A stretch of DNA of 46,750 bases, from positions 1 through 46,750 of the forward strand of contig PUJZ01000006.1 of assembly GCA_003550345.1 (NCBI GenBank), written 5' to 3'. Shown piece after piece: positions 30,008-38,431 of this stretch (position 1 is the stretch's first letter; the number at the start of each line of letters is the position of its first letter). The notes below the pieces were generated by a model, which was not told where the DNA came from, did not search any database, and worked only from the letters and a program-made list of their open reading frames with translations. Both the position numbers and the translations under genes were made by a program. The stretch is from Methanomassiliicoccaceae archaeon (GTDB lineage: Archaea > Thermoplasmatota > Thermoplasmata > Methanomassiliicoccales > Methanomethylophilaceae).

Positions 30008-30789
30008 GACTTGCCCACGCGCTTCAAGACGCCCTCGCCTCCCGCGGCGAGGATGCTGTCCACCGCTTTGGAGGAGACCGTCTTCAACGCCTCCTCCGCC
30101 ACTTTGTACTCGTCGGCGGTGATGACCACGCGGTAGCGGGGCGCGCCCACGTACTGGATGGACACCTTGACGTCCTCCATGTCCGTGTCCGCGGCCAGCA
30201 GGGCGTCCCTGATCCTGTCCACCCCGTCAGGGGCGGCGCTGCTAAGCTCCAGGAAGGCCTCTATCTGCACGTAAGGGGGGGTGACGTTCTCCACCGCCAC
30301 CTCTATCAGGGCCTCCACCCAGTCGCCGCTGTTCTCCCGGCGGAACTCGTCGGGTGCGGCGGCTATGCCCTCGAACGCCCCGTAGAGGGTCTCGTACTCG
30401 TCGATGAGGTTCTGGCCGAAGTCCTTGTAGGCCTTCTCCAGATTCGTCCCCAGGCGCTCGGCGGTGATCTCCAGCAGCTTCTCGGCCTTGTTCTCGTTCT
30501 TCCACTGCTGGATCTTCTCCCGCTTCTGGTGCTCGTTGACCGATTTCAGCGAGAGGTCGATATGGCCCTTGGACGCATCCACGTCCAGGACCTTGCAGAC
30601 TATCTTCTGCCCTTCTCTGATGTAGTCCCTGATGTACTTGACCCAGCCCGTGGCCACATCCCGGACGTGGACGAAACCTTCCTTGTCGCCGTACTCGTCA
30701 AGGGTGACGAAGGCACCGAAGTTCTTGACGTTCTTGACGGTGCAGACGACCAGCTCGCCCGATTCGGGATAGTCCTGGGCACGGTACAT
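30004..30789 (-). CDS. Translation initiation factor aIF2 subunit alpha
   Basis: A 261-residue protein: an N-terminal S1 RNA-binding domain (GELVVCTVKNVKNFGAFVTL, then GHIDLSLKSVN), a helical middle domain (about 90-170) and a C-terminal alpha-beta domain that contacts the gamma subunit. The heterotrimer carries initiator Met-tRNA to the small ribosomal subunit. The ATG at 30789 ([12 protein letters not shown]) is chosen because upstream codons are low-complexity and lie inside rps27e. It shares one base with the S27e stop. Gene order is canonical for archaea. Confidence 0.95.
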   Translation of the reverse strand: MYRAQDYPESGELVVCTVKNVKNFGAFVTLDEYGDKEGFVHVRDVATGWVKYIRDYIREGQKIVCKVLDVDASKGHIDLSLKSVNEHQKREKIQQWKNENKAEKLLEITAERLGTNLEKAYKDFGQNLIDEYETLYGAFEGIAAAPDEFRRENSGDWVEALIEVAVENVTPPYVQIEAFLELSSAAPDGVDRIRDALLAADTDMEDVKVSIQYVGAPRYRVVITADEYKVAEEALKTVSSKAVDSILAAGGEGVLKRVGKS

Positions 30790-30956
30790 CAGCCGACCAC
30801 CTCGAGCAGTTCTCCCTTTATCTTCCCCACGCCGCCGCGGGGCTCGATCAGGGTGGAACCGCACACGTTGCAGGCCACGGGAGTGGCGGGCTTGCGGAAC
30901 GCGATCTGGTCATTGCTGCAGTCCGGGCATTTGATCCTAACGAAATCCTCTGTCAT
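30789..30956 (-). CDS. rps27e: Ribosomal protein S27e
   Basis: A 55-residue zinc-ribbon ribosomal protein. [15 protein letters not shown] carries the first knuckle (C10, C13) and [10 protein letters not shown] the second (C29, C32). The family ending [19 protein letters not shown] is intact. ATG at 30956, five bases after the L44e stop. Confidence 0.95.
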   Translation of the reverse strand: MTEDFVRIKCPDCSNDQIAFRKPATPVACNVCGSTLIEPRGGVGKIKGELLEVVG

Positions 30957-30961
30957 GCTAT

Positions 30962-31240
30962 TCACTCCACCAACTCGAACTTCTTGGCGCGGAAGCAGGC
31001 CTTCAGGTGGGCCTTCTTGCAGGTCTTGCAGCGGTACCTCAGGTTGATCCTCTTGGTGGGCTTCTCCCTCCCCTCCGGTTTGGGACGGGGGAAACCTCCG
31101 TAGCCGGCGGTCACCTTCCTGAATCTCCGCTGGCCCCATTTCAGCTCGCTGGCCTTCTTCTTCTTCACCCGCTCCACATCATGCTCGGCATGCGCCTTGC
31201 AATGCGGGCAGTAAGTATTCATTATCCTAGGTAGCTTCAC
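30962..31240 (-). CDS. rpl44e: Ribosomal protein L44e
   Basis: A 92-residue zinc-binding 50S protein beginning [20 protein letters not shown], with CPHC and a C-terminal CKTCKKAHL pair as zinc ligands. Start assigned to GTG at 31240, six bases after GGTGA. An in-frame GTG at 31249 would add three residues. First gene of the L44e-S27e-aIF2alpha-Nop10-PAC2 unit. Confidence 0.94.
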   Translation of the reverse strand: MKLPRIMNTYCPHCKAHAEHDVERVKKKKASELKWGQRRFRKVTAGYGGFPRPKPEGREKPTKRINLRYRCKTCKKAHLKACFRAKKFELVE

Positions 31241-31279
31241 AACAATCACCTTGGGGGACAGTGCTTAATACTGATGTCG

Positions 31280-31287
31280 TATAAAAA
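31280..31287 (-). promoter_or_regulatory. TATA box of the L44e operon
   Basis: TTTTTATA on the minus strand, predicting transcription start near 31257 and a short leader of about 17 bases carrying GGTGA before the GTG start. Confidence 0.6.
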
Positions 31288-31422
31288 CCCTTTACCATGC
31301 ACATGTACATAAAGCTGTCGCATGCCCCCGCACGCTCTGGAACGTCCCGAACGGAGCCTCCCGAACGCCCTCCGTTTCCACTAAGGGGTTGATTATCACA
31401 ATGTTTTAGTTTAATGAAAAAG

Positions 31423-31432
31423 TCTATATAAT
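31423..31432 (+). promoter_or_regulatory. TATA box of the HTH gene at 31458
   Basis: TCTATATAAT, about 26-30 bases before the ATG, predicting a leaderless or nearly leaderless transcript. The rest of the 217-base gap shows no gene. Confidence 0.6.
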
Positions 31433-31457
31433 TTGAATAATTATTTTAAACTGTCCT

Positions 31458-31826
31458 ATGACGAAAAACGCTTGGAAGAAAGAGGATGAGCATCTCGTCG
31501 ACCTGCTGTTGAGGACAGGGATGAGGAAGAACGTGGCCAGGACCCTGGTTTTCCTGAAGAACACCCCTGAGACCACCTCCGTCGAGATCGAATCGTCCAC
31601 GTCCTTGCGCCAGCCCGAGGTGTCCATCGCCATGCAGGAGCTGAGGAACCGGGGCTGGGTGGAGAAGAGGGACATCAAGAAGAAGGGCAAGGGCCGCCCC
31701 GTTCACTCATACCGTCTGTCGGTAGATTTCTCGGAGATCATCGATGCCATAGAAGAGGACGAGAAGGAGAGGGTGCAGGGCATACTCGACAACATCGAGG
31801 AGCTCCGCGGCTTCAACCAGAGCTGA
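31458..31826 (+). CDS. Winged-helix transcriptional regulator (TrmB/MarR-like)
   Basis: A 122-residue protein. The HTH region is about 22-75: MRKNVARTLVFLKNTPETTS, then LRQPEVSIAMQELRNRGWVE as recognition helix and KKKGKGRPVHSYRL as wing. The acidic tail (DAIEEDEKERVQGILDNIEEL) is a probable dimerisation helix. This short archaeal class of predicted regulators has no general function assigned. It is monocistronic and convergent with rpiA. Confidence 0.87.
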   Translation: MTKNAWKKEDEHLVDLLLRTGMRKNVARTLVFLKNTPETTSVEIESSTSLRQPEVSIAMQELRNRGWVEKRDIKKKGKGRPVHSYRLSVDFSEIIDAIEEDEKERVQGILDNIEELRGFNQS

Positions 31827-31847
31827 AACCCCTTCCCGTTCTTTAAC

Positions 31848-32528
31848 TCATTTCTCTATCAGCTCGATGCCTTCAGGCCGGGCGACCACCACTTTGCTGG
31901 CCATGCCCAGGAAAAGACCGTTCTCCACCGTCCCGGGGATGTTGTTCACCCTCGACTCCAGATGGTAGGGGTGCTCTATGCCCTCGGGGAAGCGGCAGTC
32001 GAGTATCAGGTTGCCGCCGTCGGTTATGAACGGACTCCCGTCCCTGCTGCGCAGCGCGGGCTCGCATCCCAGGGACCTCAGCGCCCGGGCGGTGTGGTCG
32101 CTTCCGAAGCTAAGCACCTCCACCGGCAGCGGCGCTCGGGTGCCCAGCATCTCCACCATCTTGCTGGGGTCCACCACTATGACCTGTGTCTCGGTGGCGG
32201 CGGCGACGATCTTCTCCCTCAGCAGCGCCCCGCCCAGCCCCTTTATCAGATTGAGCGAGGGGTCCACCTCGTCGGCGCCGTCGATGGTGAGGTCTATCCT
32301 CTCCACCTCGTCCATCCCTGAGACCTCGATGCCGCTCTCACGGGCGATGGCCTCGGTCTGCAGCGAGGTGGCCACGCAGCGGAGCTTGTAGCCCGAGTCC
32401 ACCAGCCGTCCCACCGCCTTTATGGCGTAGTAGGCGGTGGAGCCGGTCCCCAATCCTACAGTCATCCCGTCCTCGATGAACTCCACCGCCCGCTCGGCGG
32501 CCGCCCTCTTCAGCTCCTCAGCGCTCAT
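31848..32528 (-). CDS. rpiA: Ribose-5-phosphate isomerase A
   Basis: A 226-residue enzyme interconverting ribose-5-phosphate and ribulose-5-phosphate. VGLGTGSTAYYAIKAVG (about 23-39) is the phosphate-binding loop, TIDGADEVDPSLNLIKG (about 81-97) holds the catalytic Asp residues, and GGALLREKIVA the catalytic Glu and Lys. Supplies ribose-5-phosphate for nucleotides and, through ribulose-5-phosphate, flavin and F420 precursors. Its start overlaps the ArfB stop (ATGA), so the pentose and flavin/F420 branches are coupled. Confidence 0.95.
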   Translation of the reverse strand: MSAEELKRAAAERAVEFIEDGMTVGLGTGSTAYYAIKAVGRLVDSGYKLRCVATSLQTEAIARESGIEVSGMDEVERIDLTIDGADEVDPSLNLIKGLGGALLREKIVAAATETQVIVVDPSKMVEMLGTRAPLPVEVLSFGSDHTARALRSLGCEPALRSRDGSPFITDGGNLILDCRFPEGIEHPYHLESRVNNIPGTVENGLFLGMASKVVVARPEGIELIEK

Positions 32529-33235
32529 AGCCCGTCCCTCGCCATGATGTCCAGCAGCCTCTCGACCACATGCTCGTTCAGCTCCCTGCCCATCTCCTCG
32601 CTGGCGGCCGCCGGGTCTCCGGCGATCCCCTCGGGGAAGCAGATCTCCGGGTCGGGCAGCACCATGTAGCCATGGCTTATGTACTCGCCCTTGCGCCTAT
32701 CCTCCTTCACCAGGCGGGGCTCGATATGCATAACCCGGGCGGTCTCCACCGCCCCCCCGTGGCCGTCCAGCGGGTCCACTCCCGACCTGATGGCCTTCTC
32801 CGCCGCCAGCTCGTAGTCGCAGATGAACATCACCTTGGCGCCGTAGGCGGTCACGATGCGGCGGCAGGCCTCCTTGATGGCGGCCGCATGCGAGCCCCCG
32901 GCGTGGCCGCTGAGGACCAGGAACCGCTTCCCCCCGTTGCGCACCAGCGACTCCAGTATCTCCAGCACCAGGTGGTGGAGGGTGTCGAAGGAGATGTCGA
33001 TAGTCCCAGGCATGTTGCGGGTCGACGAGTGCATGCCGTAGCGGACCGGAGGGGCCACCAGCGCGCCCGCCCTCTCGGCGATGCGGTCGGCTACCCATTC
33101 CGGCTGCAGGCTGTCGGTGCCCAGGGGAAGGTGCCGGCCATGGGCCTCGGTGGCCCCCAGGGGCAGTATGATCACCGGGTCGCGGTCGATGGCCTGGCTG
33201 AACTCATCGCGGGTAAGCTCCTCTATCCTAGTCAT
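32525..33235 (-). CDS. arfB: Creatininase-family formamide hydrolase, ArfB-like
   Basis: A 236-residue protein. LPLGATEAHGRHLPLGTDSL (about 25-44), LVLSGHAGGSHAAAI and PLDGHGGAVETARVM hold the His, Asp and Glu metal ligands of the creatininase family. In archaea ArfB removes the formyl group in the riboflavin and F420 branch after GTP cyclohydrolase III. Specificity by homology and context only: creatininase-type peptide maturases of radical SAM peptides share these motifs. It overlaps rpiA at its 3' end and a 50-residue zinc-ribbon gene at its 5' end. Confidence 0.85.
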   Translation of the reverse strand: MTRIEELTRDEFSQAIDRDPVIILPLGATEAHGRHLPLGTDSLQPEWVADRIAERAGALVAPPVRYGMHSSTRNMPGTIDISFDTLHHLVLEILESLVRNGGKRFLVLSGHAGGSHAAAIKEACRRIVTAYGAKVMFICDYELAAEKAIRSGVDPLDGHGGAVETARVMHIEPRLVKEDRRKGEYISHGYMVLPDPEICFPEGIAGDPAAASEEMGRELNEHVVERLLDIMARDGL

Positions 33236-33380
33236 TCGGACTCCTCTCCATAAGCTCGCCGCCGCATACCGGGCAGATCCCCTTGTCCAATGAGTCTATG
33301 CCGAAGAGGGCCTTGAGCTCCTCGCTCCTCCTGCCGATCTCCTCATCGGGGAGGTGGCGGTCGCAGCGCATGCAGTACAC
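33228..33380 (-). CDS. Small zinc-ribbon protein (50 residues)
   Basis: A short protein from a GTG at 33380: MYCMRCDRHLPDEEIG at the start, a charged helical middle (RRSEELKALFGIDS) and CPVCGGELMERS at the end, giving two CxxC knuckles for one zinc ion. An ATG three codons later is an alternative start. Its TAG lies inside the arfB start region with an 8-base overlap, implying coupled translation. No function assigned. The frame keeps a normal codon bias across its length, supporting a real gene. Confidence 0.7.
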   Translation of the reverse strand: MYCMRCDRHLPDEEIGRRSEELKALFGIDSLDKGICPVCGGELMERSPND

Positions 33381-33456
33381 ATCGAGGCTATGGGCGCCAT
33401 TCCTTAAAGCTTAATGGCGGAAAATCTAAAAATACGCATTCCTGGCTTTAAGTGCC

Positions 33457-34158
33457 ATGAGGTTGGCGTCGCTCTTCTCCGGGGGCAAGGACTCCATGAT
33501 GGCCCTTTACCTGATGGAGCAGCAGGGCCACCAGCTGCCCTATCTGGTCAACGTGGTGCCCAGCCGCAGCGACTCCTGGGTGTTCCATACCCCCAACCTG
33601 CACCTACTGCCCCTCCACGCCGAATCCATGGGGAAGGAGCTGGTGCAGGTCGAGGGCGGCGAGGACGAGGCCCAGGACCTGGCGTCCCTGGAGGCGGCCC
33701 TCTCCTCCTTGGACGTGGATGGCGTGGTGACCGGCGCGGTGGCCTCCGACTACCAGTGGGACCGGGTCAACCGTGTCTGCGAGGGGCTGGGGCTCAAGAC
33801 CCTCTCTCCCCTGTGGCGCAAAGGACAGTCCCTGCTCATGGAAGAGATACTCGATGCCGGCATCGACTGCTGCGTGGTGGCGGTGATGGCCGAAGGCCTG
33901 GACGGGGGCTGGCTGGGCCGGCGGCTCGACCGCGCGGCGGTCCAGGAGCTGGAGCGCCTGGCGGACCGCCACGGCATAAACGTCGCCGGCGAGGGCGGCG
34001 AGTACGAGACCCTGGTGCTGGACTCCCCCCTGCACTCCCGCCCGCTTCAGCTAGGCGCCGCGGAGCGGTCGATGGGCCGGGACTCAGGGTCCCTGAGGGT
34101 GACCGACGCTCATCTCGGCGCCCGGAAGGACTCGATGAACTCCCGCAGGCCGATGTAA
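33457..34158 (+). CDS. dph6: Diphthine-ammonia ligase, Dph6-type PP-loop ATPase
   Basis: A 233-residue PP-loop enzyme. LFSGGKDSMMALYLM (about 6-20) is the ATP pyrophosphatase loop. GVVTGAVASDYQWDRVN follows in the middle, and GEGGEYETLVLDSPL (about 178-192) is the Dph6 signature. It amidates diphthine on elongation factor 2 to finish diphthamide. The last 49 bases overlap the convergent peroxiredoxin-like gene, and the C-terminal tail beyond LRVTDAHLG may be non-conserved. TAA stop. Confidence 0.9.
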   Translation: MRLASLFSGGKDSMMALYLMEQQGHQLPYLVNVVPSRSDSWVFHTPNLHLLPLHAESMGKELVQVEGGEDEAQDLASLEAALSSLDVDGVVTGAVASDYQWDRVNRVCEGLGLKTLSPLWRKGQSLLMEEILDAGIDCCVVAVMAEGLDGGWLGRRLDRAAVQELERLADRHGINVAGEGGEYETLVLDSPLHSRPLQLGAAERSMGRDSGSLRVTDAHLGARKDSMNSRRPM

Positions 34159-34613
34159 TCGGGAACCTGGGCGGGGTCCTCCTCCGCCGCCCAGGCGTAG
34201 ACGATGATGCCCTCCTCGTCGATGACGTAAACCGCCCTGCCCGCCATGCCCTCGTATATGTCATGATTGCCTATGCGGCAGCCGTAAGCGCTTATCACTT
34301 CGGAGCCAGGGTCGCTGAGCAGCGGGAAGGGGAACCCCATGCGCGACCGGTAGCGGCGGTGGGCGTCGATGCCGTCCCGCGACACCGCCCACAGCCTGAT
34401 CCCCCTGCGGTCGAGCTCCGGCCACAGCTCGCGGAACTTGCTCAGCACCCATGAGCAGGTGGTGCCGAAATCGCCCATGTAGAATATCAGGACGATCGGA
34501 CCATGGGCGAGCTCCTCGGAGAGCGTCAGCGGGCCGGCGGTGGAATCAACGCTGAAGTCAGGGGCTATCTCCCCCTCCGGCAGGGGGGAAGGCCGGTACC
34601 AACCCAATGACAT
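34110..34613 (-). CDS. Peroxiredoxin-like protein, atypical active site (copy 1)
   Basis: A 167-residue thioredoxin-fold protein of the AhpC/TSA superfamily (GEIAPDFSVDSTAGPLTLSE opens the fold, GRAVYVIDEEGIIVYAW holds the conserved Arg). The expected PxxxTxxC motif is altered: the residues before Cys53 read MGDFGTTC, so the Pro and Thr that polarise the peroxide are Met and Gly. No second resolving Cys in the usual place (C106 is far). It may be a thiol-disulfide or regulator protein rather than a peroxidase. It abuts copy 2 with no gap. Confidence 0.83.
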   Translation of the reverse strand: MSLGWYRPSPLPEGEIAPDFSVDSTAGPLTLSEELAHGPIVLIFYMGDFGTTCSWVLSKFRELWPELDRRGIRLWAVSRDGIDAHRRYRSRMGFPFPLLSDPGSEVISAYGCRIGNHDIYEGMAGRAVYVIDEEGIIVYAWAAEEDPAQVPDYIGLREFIESFRAPR

Positions 34614-35093
34614 CTATCCGAGAACATCGTCCAAGCTCTTTAAGATGTCCTCCACCTCCGGGAGCTGCTTCGGTATCTCCGCCTTCCATTTGAAGCGGAT
34701 GACGCCGTCGCGGTCGACAAGGAAGAACTCCCGGTTGGTGAAGCCCTGGACGATGGAGCTCGCCTTGACGATGGCGTCGTAGCGTTTGCTGACCTCCTGC
34801 CCCTCGTCGATGATGTGCTCCAGGCTGGAGCCCAGACGCTCCCTCCACTTGATGTGGATCTCCTTGCTGTCGGGGTTGATCGGCATCAGGCGCACCCCCC
34901 GCCTCTCGAACTCATCCGCCCTCTCCACCAGCTTGGCCATGAAGTTGGTGCAGTTGATGCCGAAGGCCGCCACGTGGAAATAGAGAAGGACCGGGCCCTT
35001 GGCGGCCTCCTCGTGCAGGTTGAACCTTTCCCTGTCGGTGGTCTCCAGGGTGAAATCAGGGGCTTCATCGCCGACCTCAGGGGCTGAACTCAT
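34614..35093 (-). CDS. Peroxiredoxin-like protein, atypical active site (copy 2)
   Basis: A 159-residue redoxin. VGDEAPDFTLETTDRERFNL begins the fold and NREFFLVDRDGVIRFKWK contains the family Arg. The active-site stretch is VAAFGINC, with C48 and again Gly in place of the usual Thr and no Pro. It is related to copy 1 and stands directly upstream; its TAG is immediately followed by the copy 1 ATG. Shared substitution implies a shared, non-standard chemistry. Cytoplasmic, no signal peptide. Confidence 0.83.
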   Translation of the reverse strand: MSSAPEVGDEAPDFTLETTDRERFNLHEEAAKGPVLLYFHVAAFGINCTNFMAKLVERADEFERRGVRLMPINPDSKEIHIKWRERLGSSLEHIIDEGQEVSKRYDAIVKASSIVQGFTNREFFLVDRDGVIRFKWKAEIPKQLPEVEDILKSLDDVLG

Positions 35094-35171
35094 CAGGCAG
35101 CCGCATCGGCCGGCATCGATTTAACGATTGTCATAATGCAATTGATATACCGCCGAACCGATTCATTAACC

Positions 35172-35726
35172 ATGCCCCATGTCTTTGATGTCAAGAGGAG
35201 GCAGAGGCTATGGGACGAGGACCGGCGCTCCCGGCAGCCCATCGACCGGCTGATGGCCGAGCTCGAACCGAGCGAGGGCGAGCACTGGGTTGACCTCGGC
35301 GCCGGTAACGGATACGTGACCGTGCCGCTGCTGGAGAGAGGGTGCAGGGTGACCGCCGTCGACCTGGAGGAGGAGATGATATTCGACCTCATATCCCGGG
35401 TGCCCGATGGGCTGGAGGCCAAGCTCGAGACCGCCATCGGCCTCATGCCTCCGGTGCCGGTGGAGGACGGCGAGGCCGACGCCGCCGTGCTGGTGAACAC
35501 GCTGCACGAGATATCCGACAAGAGGGGCCTGGTCAAGGAGCTGGCCCGCGTGCTCTCTGATAAAGGGCGCGTCCACATCATCGACCACCACAAGGACCAC
35601 GAGGAGAGCGGGCCCCCCCGGCAGGACCGCCTGTCTCCGGACGAGGTCATCGCATTGTTCGAGGGCTTCCGCCTGCAGCGCCGCAGCGACATGGGCATAT
35701 TCTACCACATGGCCTTCACCCGCTGA
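35172..35726 (+). CDS. SAM-dependent class I methyltransferase, substrate unknown
   Basis: A 184-residue Rossmann methyltransferase. VDLGAGNGYVTVPLLERG (about 38-55) is the SAM-binding motif I, RVTAVDLEEEMI motif II, and the motif IV segment is AAVLVNTLHEISDKRG. The C-terminal FYHMAFTR closes the last strand. It resembles small-molecule methyltransferases of the UbiE/arsenite type, but no acceptor can be read. ATG at 35172; TATA-like TTGATATAC (35142-35150) predicts a leaderless mRNA. Its 3' end overlaps the RND exporter by 11 bases. Confidence 0.85.
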   Translation: MPHVFDVKRRQRLWDEDRRSRQPIDRLMAELEPSEGEHWVDLGAGNGYVTVPLLERGCRVTAVDLEEEMIFDLISRVPDGLEAKLETAIGLMPPVPVEDGEADAAVLVNTLHEISDKRGLVKELARVLSDKGRVHIIDHHKDHEESGPPRQDRLSPDEVIALFEGFRLQRRSDMGIFYHMAFTR

Positions 35727-38340
35727 ACCCGCCGCGGCGGGCCAGATGGGCCATGGCAACTGGCAGCAGCAGGATGCTGATGAGCATGGAGAAGAGAACG
35801 GACGCCATGGTGATGAGGCCGAATTGGGCTATGGGGGGGATGCTGAAGAATCCCAGCATGGCGAAGCCCAGCCCCGTGGTGGCAGCGGCGCCCAGGACCC
35901 CCTTGCCGGTCTCCTCCACCGTGCTGCGCAGCGCCTCCTCCACCCCTGACGAGGCCAGCTCTTGGGAGAACCGGTTGGTCATGTGTATGCCGTAGTCCAC
36001 GCCCAGCCCCACGGTGAGGGCGGCCACGGTTATGGTGAGGGGGTTCAAGCTTATTCCCAGCAAGTAGAGGGCGCCCCACATCCAGATTATGGCCATCGTG
36101 GCCGGCGCCACGGCCAGCACCCCCATGGCGAGGCCCCTGCCGCGCAGCAGCGAAAGGCCGCAGATTATGACCAGGGCCATGCCCAGGGTCAGGAAGACGG
36201 ACAGCGTCTGCGCCTCGCGCATCCCCTCGATGATGTCGAGGCCGGTTATCTTGGGGCCGGTGAGCGTTGCAACGTATCCCTCCTGGCGCAGAGGGTCGAG
36301 GTCCGATTCGATGGCGGCCCGCATCGCCAGCAGGCTGCTCTCGCTCATGTCCTCGGGCAGGCCGATGGAAAGGCGCATCATCCCCGCCTCGACGTTCAGG
36401 TGCCTCTCCAGCTCCTTGGCCAAGCGCGGGTTCTCCTGCATAGTCTGCAAGAGCTCGGTCAGCTGGCCGGCGTCCGCCCCGCCGAGGTAGCTGCCGCTGT
36501 CCTTGTCGAAATGCAGCCCGTAGAGGGCGGCGAAGGCCGGGTCGTAACGCTCGTCACCCGGACCGCTCAGAGTCCCCCAGTCCCGCATCGTGGTGAAGAC
36601 CGATTCCAGGTCCGCCCTGCCCCCCACCGAGATCACATGCTCGTTGTCATCGAGGCGGTCGATGCACTCCTGCAAGGCCTCAAGCAGGGACGGGTCGGCG
36701 AACCCGCCATGTACCAGCACGTAGGCCTTCGATCTGCCCGAGGCCATGAAATTTTCCTCCAGGTATGGGCCCGCCTTCTCTGAATCGGAGCCTTCGGGAA
36801 GGAACTCAGCAATCTCGAAGTCCATCTGCACATTGGCGGCGGCGGCCCCCAGGGCGGCGGTGAGCACCAGCATCGCCGCCATCACCGCCGTCCCGCGCCG
36901 GCGCACGAGCCTCAGCGCCCCGTGCAGCAGCAGGTCCAATGAACCAACGGCCGGCCGCAGCACCCTCCGCGGGCGCCGCCGCTCGCGCAGCACCAGGACC
37001 CCCGGGACGACCAGCATGATTATGACGAAGGCGCTGAGGACGCCGAGGGCGTTCAGCACACCGAATTGGATGACGCCCTCCATCCCGGAGACCACGTTCA
37101 TCATGTAGGCGATGCAGGTGGTCACGGTGGCCAGCACTATCGCCTCCCCCACCTTCCGCATCGTGCCTGTAAGGCGCAGCAACGCATCGCCCCGCAGCAA
37201 GCTCTCCTGCCGATAGCGCAGGAACAGATGTATCGAGAAGTCCATGCCCACGCCCAGAACCAGGAACGGGACCGCCAATGAGAGGGGGGAGAAAACGATC
37301 CCCGCCGCGGCGCCCAACCCATAGACCCATATGATCGCGGCCAGCAGGCAGGAGACGGTCACCGCGACCTCCAGCGGGTCGCGGAGGAAGACCATCAGGA
37401 CCATGACGACCGCCAGCACCGCCAGCGGGAACAGGCTCTGCAGGTCGTGCATCCCCGCCTCCTCTATCTCGTTGTAGATCAAGGACTCGCCGTAGGCTGT
37501 GAGCGTCAGCCACCGTGAGCTGCCCTCCTTCGCCGCCTCGGCTATGATGCTCTCGGCATCGTAGCGGCTCCCCTGCTCGAGCACCTTGTCCCGGTCGAGG
37601 CGTATCAGCACCACGCAGGCGCTGGCGTTGACGGGGATGCTCTCATAGCTCAGGTCGGAGCTGAAAAGGCGGCTCAGGTTCTCCCTCAGCTCCAGGGGCA
37701 CGGTCTCGTTGGTCATGAGCAGGTTTATGGCGCGGTGGATGGTGGCGGTGAGGACCTTGGATGAGGACATGTACTTGATCACGTTCCCGTATGTCCCAGG
37801 GGCGTAGAGGACCTCCTCGCCGTCGCCGTCGAGGACCGGGTCGCCGGTCTCGGGGTCCTTCAGCGTGCGCAGCTCAAGCCCCATCTCTTCCCAGGCCTGC
37901 TGGTTCTCCTCCATGTATTTCTGGAACATGATCAGGCTTACCAGGCTCACCGGGCTGACGATGGAGCGCCCAATCTCGCCAGGCGTGTCCACCGCGGGCG
38001 AGATGCGAGGGTCGGTGGAGACGCCCTTCTCGAACTCGAGGACTTGGAGGAACTGGCTCTTCAACAGGTTGCCCTCGACGGGGCTCTCAGGCGGATCGTA
38101 GGGGCGCCAGTGGAACTCCGTCAACACGGCCACGTTGTATTGGTAGGTGAACGATTCCCTCACCAAGGCATCGGCGGCGACCGCATCGCTGTCCGGCTCG
38201 AACTGGGTGACCTCGAAGGACTGCTCCACTCCGTTCACGACCACCGAGAGGGACGCCAGAAGGGTGATGGCCACCACCGCTGAGATGCCCAAGAGCGGCC
38301 TAGCGGCGATCCGCCGGGAGAAGGAGTTCAGGAACCTCAA
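35716..38340 (-). CDS. RND-superfamily exporter (MmpL/HAE3-like)
   Basis: An 874-residue inner-membrane protein. The layout is one N-terminal helix, a large extracytoplasmic loop (about 40-300), five or six helices (LAVLAVVMVLMVFL, LSLAVPFLVLGVGMDFSIHL), a linker, a second loop (about 480-690), then a second helix cluster ending MAHLARRGGFSG. VGLGVDYGIHMTNR and LGVGMDFSIHLFLRYR are the paired Asp-containing proton-relay motifs. RND relatives move lipids, hopanoids or drugs. Substrate unknown; an archaeal lipid or secreted compound is possible. Confidence 0.9.
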   Translation of the reverse strand: MRFLNSFSRRIAARPLLGISAVVAITLLASLSVVVNGVEQSFEVTQFEPDSDAVAADALVRESFTYQYNVAVLTEFHWRPYDPPESPVEGNLLKSQFLQVLEFEKGVSTDPRISPAVDTPGEIGRSIVSPVSLVSLIMFQKYMEENQQAWEEMGLELRTLKDPETGDPVLDGDGEEVLYAPGTYGNVIKYMSSSKVLTATIHRAINLLMTNETVPLELRENLSRLFSSDLSYESIPVNASACVVLIRLDRDKVLEQGSRYDAESIIAEAAKEGSSRWLTLTAYGESLIYNEIEEAGMHDLQSLFPLAVLAVVMVLMVFLRDPLEVAVTVSCLLAAIIWVYGLGAAAGIVFSPLSLAVPFLVLGVGMDFSIHLFLRYRQESLLRGDALLRLTGTMRKVGEAIVLATVTTCIAYMMNVVSGMEGVIQFGVLNALGVLSAFVIIMLVVPGVLVLRERRRPRRVLRPAVGSLDLLLHGALRLVRRRGTAVMAAMLVLTAALGAAAANVQMDFEIAEFLPEGSDSEKAGPYLEENFMASGRSKAYVLVHGGFADPSLLEALQECIDRLDDNEHVISVGGRADLESVFTTMRDWGTLSGPGDERYDPAFAALYGLHFDKDSGSYLGGADAGQLTELLQTMQENPRLAKELERHLNVEAGMMRLSIGLPEDMSESSLLAMRAAIESDLDPLRQEGYVATLTGPKITGLDIIEGMREAQTLSVFLTLGMALVIICGLSLLRGRGLAMGVLAVAPATMAIIWMWGALYLLGISLNPLTITVAALTVGLGVDYGIHMTNRFSQELASSGVEEALRSTVEETGKGVLGAAATTGLGFAMLGFFSIPPIAQFGLITMASVLFSMLISILLLPVAMAHLARRGGFSG

Positions 38341-38431
38341 CCAAGCACCAGGCGATTATCCGCACTGGCGTTCTTAATAACTTTGAGGCCGTCCTGGACG
38401 GTATGGCGGCCGTGGGCGGCCCGCCCGGTTT

